Shown piece after piece: positions 55,113 to 64,000 of a stretch of 64,000 nucleotides of DNA. Origin of the DNA: Pictodentalium vernedei. Its lineage: Eukaryota; Mollusca; Scaphopoda; Dentaliida; Dentaliidae. The first letter of the stretch is position 1; each line of letters starts with the position of its first letter. The stretch lies in assembly GCA_031216915.1 (NCBI GenBank), contig CM062294.1, positions 388,731,217 to 388,795,216 on the forward strand. Direction: 5' to 3'. Below the pieces are notes generated by a model. That model saw only the letters and a program-made list of their open reading frames with translations. It was not told the origin of the DNA and did no database searches. The translations under genes and the position numbers were made by a program.

Positions 55113-57984
55113 TAGCTTAACTTGACAAAGTCAAGATCAGCTGTTGCCATCACGCGTGCAGAAGTCTGTTAGTCTGCGAGTCTGTGAGTCTGTTAGTCTG
55201 TTCACATTTTCCTTTAGCACGGGCTACACCCCGTAGTTCTTGTTTGATCGTCACAAAATTTCTTTTGCAAGTTTGGGGCCATGTCTATATGAGAACGTCC
55301 ACTTTTGGTTGCAATTGGTCAACCGGTATGGCTGCCCGAGCCCAAAACCATTAGCGCAGTCTACAGGTCGTATTTATGAAGGGATTTCATTGTAACCTGG
55401 TTGGATGCCTCTGTATAATGCCTAGATGAGAACATCCCCTTTTGGCATGATCTGTCAACCGTGATGGCTGCCCAAGCCTGAAATCCAAAAACTTTTAGCA
55501 CAGTCTGCAGGTCATGTTTAATATGGAGGGATTTCATTGTAACTTGGTAGGATGACTCCTTATGATGTCTAGATGAGAATTTCCCGATTTGGGCGTGATC
55601 TGCCAACCATGACGACTGCCCGAGCTCAAAACCTGAAAAACGTTTAGCACAGTCTACAGGTCATATTTATTGAGGAATTTCATTTAACTTGGTGGGTTGA
55701 CTTCATATGTGCAGATGAGAAAGTCCCCTTTTGGACGTGATTGGGCAACTGTGACGGCTACAGGGGCCCGAAGCTCGAAAACCTTTAGCACAATCTACGG
55801 GTCATATTTATGAAGAGATTTCATTGTAACTTGGTAGGATTACTCCAAATAATGTCTAGATGAAAAAGTCCCATTTTGATTGCGATGATTCAGCCTTGAT
55901 GGGTGCCCAAGCCCAAAAACCTTTAGCATAGGCAAAAGGTCATATTTATGGAAGGATTTCATTATAACCTGTTAGGTTGACTCCATATAATGCCTAGATG
56001 ATGACAACCCCTTTTGGTCATGATTGGTCAACTGTGATGGCTACAGGTGCCCGAAGCCCAAAAACCTTTAGCACAGACTACAGATCATATTTATGAAGGG
56101 ATTTCATTGTAACTTCGTAGGATCACTCCAGATGATGCCCAGATGAGATTGTCCCCTTTGGTTGCGATCATTCAACCATGATGGCTGCCCAAGCCCGAAG
56201 CCCGAAAACCTTTAGCACAGTCTACAGGTCATATTTATGAAGGGATTTCATTGTACCTTGGTAGGTTGACTTCATATAATGTCTAGATGAGAACGTCCCC
56301 TTTTGGACACAATTGGGCAACTGTGACGGCTACAGGGGCCCGAAGCCCGAAAACCTTTAGAACAATCTACAGGTCATAATTATAAAGGGATTTCATTGTA
56401 GTTTGGTAGGATGACTCCAAATAATGTCTAATGTCTAGATGAGAACATCCCCTTTTGGTCGCATTCATTCAGCCTTTAAGGCTGCCTGAGCCCAAAGACA
56501 TTTAGCATAGTCTATAGGTCGTATTTATGAGAGGATTTCATTGTAACTTGTTAGGTTGACTCCATATAATGCCTAGATGATGACATCCTCTTTGGTCGAG
56601 ATTGGTCAACTGTGATGGCTACAGTTGCCCGAAGCCCGAAAATCTTGAGCACAGTCTACAGGTCATAATTATGAATGGATTTCATTGTACCTTGGTAGGA
56701 TGACTCCAAATAATGTCTAGATGAGAACGTCCCATTTTGGTCGCGATCATTCAGCCTTGATGGCTGCCCGAGCCCCAAAACCTTTAGCATAGTCTATAGG
56801 TCATATTTATGGAAGGATTTCATTGTAACTTGTTAGGTTGACTCCATATAATGCCTAGATGATGACATCCCCTTTTGGTCATGATTGGTCAACTGTGATG
56901 GCTGCAGGTGCCCAAAGCTCGAAGATCTTGAGCACTGTCTACAGGTCATATTTATGAAGGGATTTCATTGTAACTTCATAGGATCACTCCAGATGACGCC
57001 CAGATAAGAATGTCCCCTTCTGGTTGCAATCATTCAACCATGATGGCTGCCCGATCCCAAAGCCCCGAAAACCTTTAGCACAGTCTTCAGTTCATATTTA
57101 TGAAGGGATTTCATTGTAACTTGGTAGGTTGACTTCATATAATGTCTAGATGAGAACAGCTCCTTTTGGACACCATTAGGCAACTGTGACGGCTACAGGA
57201 GCCTGAAGCCCGAAAAGCTTTAGCACAGTCTACAGGTGACATTTATGAAGGGATTTCATTGTACCTTGGTAGGATGACTCCAAATAATGTCTAGATGAGA
57301 ACGTCCCCTTTTGGTCGCGATCATTCAGCCTTGATGGCTGCCCGAGCCCAAAATCCCAAAACCTTTAGCATAGTCTATAGGTCATATTTATGGAAGGATT
57401 TCATTGTAACCTGTTAGTTTGACTCCATATAATGCCTAGATGATGACATCCCCTTTTGGTCGTGATTGGTCAACTGTGACGGCTTCAGGGGCCCGAAGCC
57501 CGAAAACCTTCAGCACAGTCTACAGGTCATATTTATGAAAGGATTTCATTATAACTTGGTAGGTTGACTTAATATAATGTCTAGATGAGAACGTACCCTT
57601 TGGACGCAATTGGGAAACCGACGGCTACAGGGGCCCAAAGCTCAAAAACCTTTAGCACAGTCTACAGGCCATATTTATGAAGGGATTTCAATGTAACTTA
57701 ATAGGATGACTCGTTTTGGAATAATTTCACTGTAACTTGGTAACTTTCGTTGGTAGAAGTTAACTGTGAGGGCCACATACATCATTAACTGTGAGGTCAT
57801 ATTAACCCACCCCTCAGCTCTTTAGTACAGTGTACACCTCATATTATTTTTATCAAAAACATAGCATACAGGGAACAGAAATTAACATATTCCCAATTAT
57901 CACAATTCTTGTCTTATTTCTTAATCCTTTCATAAACACTGAACATTATCCTTTTCATCAAACACAACACACAAGTTAAGCTAC
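55113..57984 (-). mobile_element. Element Q: hairpin-ended, carrying a 145 bp satellite
   Basis: Left end TAGCTTAACTTGACAAAGTCAAG; right end CAAGTTAAGCTA, giving a 12 bp terminal inverted repeat TAGCTTAACTTG. Read on the minus strand, the left end is a hairpin CTTGAC-TTT-GTCAAG followed by TTAAG-CTAA, the same terminus as P2. Q is therefore probably a same-class element in reverse orientation. About 17 tandem monomers fill it. Confidence 0.6.
55310..57720. repeat. 145 bp tandem array with four-monomer higher-order pattern
   Basis: The anchor ATTTCATTG recurs at 55385, 55531, 55677, 55818, 55956, 56101, 56245, 56390, 56535, 56679, 56817, 56962, 57108, 57253, 57398, 57543 and 57685. Monomers fall into types by the block after CCCCTTTTGG: type 1 TTGGGCAACTGTGACGGC, type 2 CATTCAGCCTTGATGGC, type 3 TTGGTCAACTGTGATGGC, type 4 CATTCAACCATGATGGC. 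From 55745 the order is 1-2-3-4-1-2-3-2-3-4-1-2-3-1, a tetramer with some slippage. Confidence 0.85.
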
Positions 57985-58684
57985 AGTGTCATTGACACTT
58001 TCATTGCAAATATGCTGACTCAGTATTTTTTCAAACGCCCCTACAGAACAGCCTGACACAACAGATGGCCGTTTTTTTCTAAAAATCCATTCTACGGTCA
58101 ACAGGATGTTTCATACCAAATAACAGTTCTCTGTTACATGTAGTTTGGAAAATATAGGCATTTGAATTTTTTTCTATTTTCAGCCCCTGGGGTACCCACG
58201 GGGCAACAAAAAAAAAATTGGGGGCATCAATCAAGTACTTTGGACCCACTTATGCTACATGCCAAATTCGGTTCAAATCGGCCCATCGGTTCTTGAAGGC
58301 CCAAAATGGGTATGTGCCCACAGAGAGCCCAAATGTTGATCTACCAACTTCTCTTGAACAAACTTTAATCTTCAACACCAAAGAGAGTTACATACCATAT
58401 ATCATGGCAATTTCTCTGCTGGTTCATGAGAAGAAGATTTTTAAAGATTTTTAGGTTTTGGCATCATTTACCAGAGTCCAAAGAAGGCAGCCGCTTCATT
58501 TGAACAAAATAGAAAGGGTATACCCCAGGGATGGTTTGTGCAATATATGTTTGAATTTGGCTGAATGGCTGTGAAGAAGAAGCCAGGTTTGCAAAAGTTA
58601 ACGGACGATGGACGCCAAGTGATGGCAATACTTCACACTGGCTTGCAGTCAGGTGAGCTAATAAATAAATAGTCATAGCATCCA

Positions 58685-59290
58685 TACTAAGAAGTGTTAT
58701 TTTTAGTAATAATGACAGTGACCTACTAACACAAATCCTTAAAATCAATAAGATTCTTCTCCACAGGAATCCTGTAAGCTTGGTGGAAATACACCATAGA
58801 CTAGAATTCAAGTTATTGTCCAGAAACCAATTTTTGACAATGTTCATCATAGTAACTCTCCAATGACCGTTGACTTTATGGCTGCAGACTTTAAGGGTCT
58901 TTTCTCCTTTCCTGTAGGGGTACCTAACCTGTTAATTGGGTGGACAATTTTTCACAGTACCAGATCTTTGACCATATAGATTCCAAAGTCAAAAGAGTTC
59001 TTCTCTTTCCATTTGCTGATATTGTTTCCAAGTTTAGTTCAGCTGTGATAAAGAGAACTAATTATTGCATGGAAACCAAAAGATCCTATTTTTGTTGGTG
59101 ATCTTGACTTTTGGATGAACCTAAAAACCAATAGAATAATTCTCATATAACATCTACATTTGGCAGACATACCTTTAGTTGAACAGAAGTTCTTACTCAG
59201 AATCCAACTGTTTATTTCCACCTGGCTGCCTACCCACCAGACCTGTTCACCTCGGAATATAACCATCAGTGAGATTTTGGTGAGCTGTCA
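58685..59290 (-). repeat. Old interspersed repeat, molluscan type
   Basis: Phrases such as TTGGTGGAAATACACCA and CAAGTTATTGTCCAGAAACC (58775-58830) are of a kind I have seen in many bivalve repeats. It is diverged and without clear ends. Minus-strand frames here are by-products. Confidence 0.4.
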
Positions 59291-59674
59291 GGGAAAGTTC
59301 CATGCTTGTAAGGGAGATTTGAATGTGAAGTGAACACATCAATAATTTACATTTCATGCTACCCATCCCCACCCTTACTCCATCCTAATACATTATATTT
59401 AAATTTATTTGAACAAATTAAATATTTGGCAATAAAAGAAAGCAAATAGTACATGGGTACCACTAGATCCAGCTCTCAGGGCTTGTTCCAATGACATCTA
59501 TAATTAAATATTTTTCTTGACAAAGTTCTAAAATATTCCAGGTTTTCTGAGACCTGTATCAGTTTATTATTGTTTATTGTCTTAAGTAACAGACATAGTT
59601 ACATGACAAATAGACACACAGTTTTGTGAAAAAGGCACAAACAAGTTACATTTTACATACTTATATATATATAG
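59291..59674. other. Non-coding, 5' side of the Penelope-like element
   Basis: AT-rich, with a family A remnant (GGGCTTGTTCCAATGACATC near 59478) and a (TA)n run at 59662-59672 where the retroelement seems to begin. Confidence 0.4.
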
Positions 59675-61742
59675 ATGTATATCATAGAGACTCATGGCAC
59701 TGTCACAGCCACGCCTTCAGTCTCACCTACACTCACATTCGTCCGTACCTCACCTCACCCATACACACCCTACATACTCTCCGATAAAGACAATTTAACA
59801 GCTGGTGAACGGAGAACCCTCACGAAACTTCGAAAAAATAAGACATTAGCAATTAAACCAGCCAACAAAGGTGGGTCGGTAGTTGTTCTATCTCGGGATA
59901 ATTATATAAAGGAAGCCATGAGACAACTCAGCAATACTAAACATTATAAGAAAACAGATTCACTTATTTGGCCTAGTAATATCGAAAAATTCAATAAGAT
60001 CTTAAAATTTCTCCTCGACGAAGGTCACATTACCAAAAAACAATTGAAATATTTAACAGCTAAGCTCAGTGCTCAAACAAGACAATTTTATATCCTACCA
60101 AAGATCCACAAGGACCGTTCTTCATGGACAGATGACTTAACTCCACCCGGGAGGCCAATTGTATCAGATTGTAATTCGGAATCTTATGCGATCTCGGAAT
60201 TAATTGATTATCATCTGAAACCTATAGCAAATAGACATCCGAGCTATCTAAAAAATACACAGGATTTCCTGTCAAAAATTTCGAAATTGAAAATATCGAA
60301 AAATGCAATTCTGGCTACTTTGGATATCCACAGTATGTATACGAACATTGATATTGATAAAGGTGTTAAATCAGTTAAAAATGCATTTGAAAAATATCCG
60401 GATGCGAAACGCCCGGATGAACAAATTTTGGATCTTTTAGAGCTGAGCTTAAAAGGTAATGACTTTCAATTCAATGGAGAATATTTTCTACAAATAATGG
60501 ATTGTCCTATGGGCAAAAGATTCAGTCCTAATTTTGCAAGCATTTATGTAGTGGAATGGGAGGAAAATGCCTTAAGCAAATGTGCAAAGCATCCTCTTGT
60601 ATATCTCAGGTATTTAGATGACATTTTTATTATTTGGGAACATTCAAAAGAAGATTTTGATGAATTTTTAGAAATTTTGAACAATCACGATCCAAATATT
60701 AAATTGAAAGCCACTATCAGTGAAAATTCTGTTGATTTTCTCGATGTGACCATGTATAAAGGCAAGCAATTTCAGGCGTCCAGTCATTTAGATTATAAAG
60801 TGTATTTTAAACCAACTGATTCACATCAATTGTTGCACACAAAATCATTTCATCCTCAATATACATTTAAAGGTATCATCAAATCACAACTCATTTGTTT
60901 CTACCGCAATTCAAGTGATAAGGTAAATTTCAATAAGGCTTGTTCTATTCTATTTGGCGCCCTCAGATCGAGAGGATACTCCCTGCGCTTTTTGCATACC
61001 TTAAAATCTCAAACTTTGAAAAAGCTTGAAAGTCCAGCTGAAACCTCTGATTTCGAACCACTGAAGATTGAACACAACAGACCGTTGCAGAATGATAGTG
61101 GCATGGTATTTAATTGCAAAAAGCCTCGATGTAGATTGCATACTTTTATGCCTCATCAGAAAGAGGAATTTTCTTCCGAACAAATGAAAAATCATCAGAT
61201 CCGTAACCCCCTCCATTGTGATTCACCAAACATTATTTACCTTATCACATGTAAGCGCTGTCGGAAACAGTATGTTGGTCAAAGTCAAAATCCTTTCCGA
61301 GAACGTGCTACTAGACACAAACAGGATATAAAACATAATGCTGATGCCCCAGTAGCACAACATTTTAACCTTCCTGGCCATTCTTTGGATGATTTCGATA
61401 TCCATCCTATTGAACAACCACCAATTAAAGACACATTAGAAGAAACAGATGAATTTAGAAAAAAAATGTGAAGCTTTTTGGATCAATACACTTCAAAACC
61501 TCTGGCCATTTGGTATGAACATATCAGAGGGCGGATGCGAAAGGAGGTCCATCATTCCTTTCACTTTAACGTACAACAGAATGAATATCGAAATAGCAAA
61601 AATGTTAAAAGATGAATTCAATTTTACCAATGCTAAATTAAATGAACCTTTGAATCTTCGACCTGTCATCGCCTATAAGAAAAACAAAAACTTGCGGCGT
61701 AACATCCTTGTAAGGACTAAATTAGAGCCCATCAATGAATAA
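59675..61742 (+). pseudogene. Penelope-like retroelement: RT plus GIY-YIG endonuclease, one frameshift
   Basis: A polyprotein of about 689 codons that primes and copies its own RNA. RT motifs: FYILPKIHK (138-146), GRPIVSDCNSES, LATLDIHSMYTNI (the first catalytic Asp), MDCPMGKRFSPNFASIYV, and YLRYLDDIF (D315-D316). A Cys-rich linker (NCKKPRCRLH) follows, then the GIY-YIG nuclease from residue 519: IIYLITCKRCRKQYVG with R543 in FRERATRHK. The frame breaks in an A8 run at 61459-61466; the next frame (61449-61742) continues it as KKCEAFWINTLQNLWPFGMN, so one base was gained or lost. The N-terminus before ANKGGSVVV is short for the family, so the copy is probably 5'-truncated near 59670. Confidence 0.88.
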
Positions 61743-62254
61743 CATCAATTTTTGCCAGTCAGTTTAACCAGTTCCTAAGCTCATCACTTAGTTTAAATCA
61801 ATTTTATGTACTTTTTTGTCATGTTTGAAACCAATCAGGGTTCAGTAAATGAAAACAATTTTTCGGCAGCATATTAAAAGAAAAAAATGTTTCAGTAGGA
61901 AATGTCTGTGCCAGTGCGATTTTTTAACCTCAAACACACCACTCTCATGCACACAAGCCCCACCACCACCACCCCTCACCTACTCTTACACACACACACC
62001 CCTTTCATGCACACCCACCCACCCACCACACAACACATTGCTCACCTAATCGTGCATACATACATTCCACTTGCCTGTGTGCTTTCATATAAATTCTCTT
62101 TCATACAAACCTACTATCATAAATGCTGTAGTAAAACAAAGCTTCAAAAACAAATCATAGACAATACCATAATGCCAAGGTATTGCGAAAATAAACATTT
62201 AAGAAAGCTGTTTGGTACACAGCTGACGTGTATGTTGCGAGAGGGCTTCCTTAA
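61743..62254. other. Penelope 3' region, CA-rich tract and LINE 3' side
   Basis: The 3' untranslated region of the Penelope-like element runs to roughly 61880. A C/A-rich tract (CACACAC, CCACCCACCCACC) lies at 61925-62045. From about 62150 the minus-strand LINE 3' side begins. No gene. Confidence 0.45.
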
Positions 62255-64000
62255 TTACCCGCTGGTTTTCTCATCCACGTGTTTCCGGTATACCCAGTTT
62301 GCATATGTCATAGCTCGGGGAGTTATGTCATGGTCGAAATATGCCATCAACATGTGGAAGAGTTCGGTATCGGACATGAAGGCGACTCCGGGGGCAATAT
62401 GCTTAACTTCAGTCAGGAGTTCCATTCTTTCTGCACTGTGTAGTGGGCAGTCCATGAAAAAGTTATATTCATCTCCCACCTTATCACTACACTTATGACA
62501 CCACCATTTGCTCCGTGGAATGGGAGGCCTTTTGTGCCTCCCTAATTCTACATTAAGCCTATGCTCGCTTATTCGCAGCTTTGTAAAGGTTTGCTTCACC
62601 TCAGCGGTGACCACAATTTCTAAATAATTTTCTAGTTCAAACTCTTCTTTGATTGAACAGTATAATGATAACTTTGTAGAGGACAAGATCTTGCCCCTCC
62701 ACCAGTTACGATATGCCTCTTCCAGACGTTTGGAAAGTGTTGTTAAACCTTTTTTTGTGTTGAGTGTTGATTTGTTTTCCCAAATGTGTCCGAAATTTAA
62801 ATATTGCAAACAATTTTTAACTCCTTTGCCCCACGCTGAACTTCCCAATTCTGATGCTTCAATGGAGCATTTGTATGCGAGACTTTCAGTGTCCAAGCTT
62901 TGGAGATGCAGCCAATATTTGATAATACGACCGATGATGGAGATACTTAAGGGATATATACCAAGTTCCCCTCTCACCGCAAGGGTACTTGAGTATTTTG
63001 TAACCCCTAAAATTTGTTTGTAAAACCTTGACTGCACTAGGTCATGATTTTGTTTGTCGTATTTCTCACATATTTGGTCGGAATGATGAAGTTTGGGAAA
63101 CTGTAGTGCATCAACACCCCAAACCTCACCCCTGTATGTGAGGACCGGTGCTATAAGAGAATTGAATAGCTGTATACAATTACTGGCATGGAGGTCGTGC
63201 AGAGGCAGCTTTTGCTTTATGAGATAAATGGCTTTCAAGCTTTTATTAGCCAGATGCTCAACATCAATATTTCCAGAAGGCTTAAAGTGTACACCCAAAT
63301 ATTTATATTTTTTACACGTGTCGACCGTATGGCCTTTATTGTAGAACATTTCTTTGAATAACTTCCCAGATTTATTAAATATGATGATTTCTGTTTTCTC
63401 CCCATTCAGAGTCAATGACCACTTATCCAAGTACAAACCCAATTTATTGAGCTTGCCTTGGAGCCCATTGGCGCTGGATGAGAGAAGCACTAAATCATCA
63501 GCATACATTACATCAAACAGTGAATATGGGAATCGCCCAGCTCTATGTAATCGTCATCCCCTTTGAAAATATCCGGAAGATCGTTAATGTACAGATTAAA
63601 TAGTTTCAGGCTGAGGACACACCCTTGCTTAACCCCTGTGGTGGCGGGAAAGGCCTCTGTTATTCCACCTGTAAGTTTCACAGAGAAGTTGACCTCTTTG
63701 TACATGTCAGCTATAGTTTTAAGGAATTTACCTCCTATTTCATAATTTTGAAGTTTTTGGAGCATACCGCTGAGCCATACTGTGTCAAAGGCTTTTCTAA
63801 GGGCAACAAAGCAGGTGTGCAGGTATTTTCCCGACTTAAGGTGTTTATCTCTTATGTGCCAAAGAATTAAAATTTGGTCTGTTGTTCTACAATTTGGCCG
63901 AAAACAAATTTGGCTTGGATGGATGATTTGCCGTTTTCCAGATGTTCCAATAACCTGTTGTCAAGGATCTTACAAAATAATTTGCTGATGCAACTTGATA
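62255..64000 (-). pseudogene. LINE reverse transcriptase, 3' part, with a 5 bp duplication
   Basis: The C-terminal half of a non-LTR retrotransposon polyprotein; the upstream part lies beyond the window. From the right edge: RT blocks FVALRKAFDTVWLSG, AFPATTGVKQGCVLSLKLFNLYINDLP, then HCLM and YADDLVLLSSS (catalytic YADD). Next come the thumb and a C-terminal region with RISEHRLNVELGRHK and a zinc-knuckle-like WCHKCSDKVGDEYNFFMDC, ending at 62255. The LM|YADD junction holds a tandem ATGTA duplication near 63505, which shifts the frame just before the catalytic motif; an in-frame TAG-like break further upstream is possible. Clade is jockey/CR1-like by motif order, uncertain. Confidence 0.82.

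Larger units (their letters stand above)
53891..58661 (+). mobile_element. Hairpin-ended element P6, split by element Q
   Basis: Start ACCAGAGGCTCAAGTGGGCC with TGCTCACCTGG; end GCTTGCAGTCAGGTGAG-CTAA. Left part 53891-55112 holds about seven monomers. The right part, from about 57999 (GCAAATATGCTGACTCAG), matches P2 from 3765 and P3 from 14712. Element Q lies between, at the place where P2 runs on without a break. AATAAATAAA on both sides may be the target duplication or a simple repeat. Confidence 0.65.

Noticed and set aside
55310-57720. CRISPR-like array
   Set aside because: The units are 145 bp long, contiguous and similar throughout, without short repeat-spacer alternation, in an animal genome.
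1-64000. A novel multi-gene system such as a defence island or biosynthetic cluster
   Set aside because: No set of neighbouring host genes is present. All long coding regions belong to transposable elements apart from one or two exons.

Overview
This looks like a stretch of a large, AT-rich animal genome packed with transposable elements, most likely from a bivalve or related lophotrochozoan. Reasons: there is no bacterial-style gene order; there is one clean intron-flanked LDL-receptor class A exon; and the interspersed elements (tRNA-derived SINEs, a DIRS-type retroelement, a Penelope-like element, a hAT transposon, piggyBac-like TTAA MITEs, and long hairpin-ended elements carrying 145-167 bp tandem arrays and an ACGG-rich tract) resemble the repeat set known from bivalve genomes. 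The species cannot be fixed from the sequence alone.

Layout. 1-11.6 kb: SINE-like copies, two nested hairpin-ended (Helitron/pearl-like) elements (1.7-5.0 kb), and a three-layer nest (6.9-9.3 kb). 11.6-18.1 kb: one 6.5 kb hAT transposon with terminal inverted repeats (TIRs) and a near-perfect 8 bp target-site duplication (TSD). Its BED-finger transposase is broken, and another repeat sits inside it. 18.1-35.2 kb: a mosaic of palindromic MITEs, SINEs, a tandem segmental duplication (24.25-26.1 kb), and one candidate minus-strand exon at 22.2 kb. 35.2-42.0 kb: a complete DIRS-type tyrosine-recombinase retrotransposon (gag, RT-RNase H, recombinase, inverted terminal repeats, internal complementary region) lying inside a TTAA MITE. 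42-53.6 kb: more MITEs and SINEs, two more hairpin-ended elements, and the LDL-A exon (49.54-49.66 kb, minus). 53.9-58.7 kb: a hairpin-ended element split by a second one that carries a 145 bp satellite with a four-monomer higher-order pattern. 59.7-61.7 kb: a Penelope-like element with a GIY-YIG endonuclease. 62.2-64.0 kb: the 3' part of a LINE on the minus strand, running off the window.

How things fit together. No pathway or operon is present. The only good host coding evidence is one exon, perhaps two, on the minus strand, so most of the window is probably intron or intergenic DNA of a long minus-strand gene. The main interest is insertion history. Several elements interrupt others so cleanly that insertion sites can be read to the base: DIRS into a TTAA MITE, a TTAA MITE into a SINE, a TTAA MITE into one copy of a segmental duplication, and a SINE into a MITE.

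Limits: family names are by structure and motif only. Boundaries of degenerate repeats are good to tens of bases. No alignment or database search was run.
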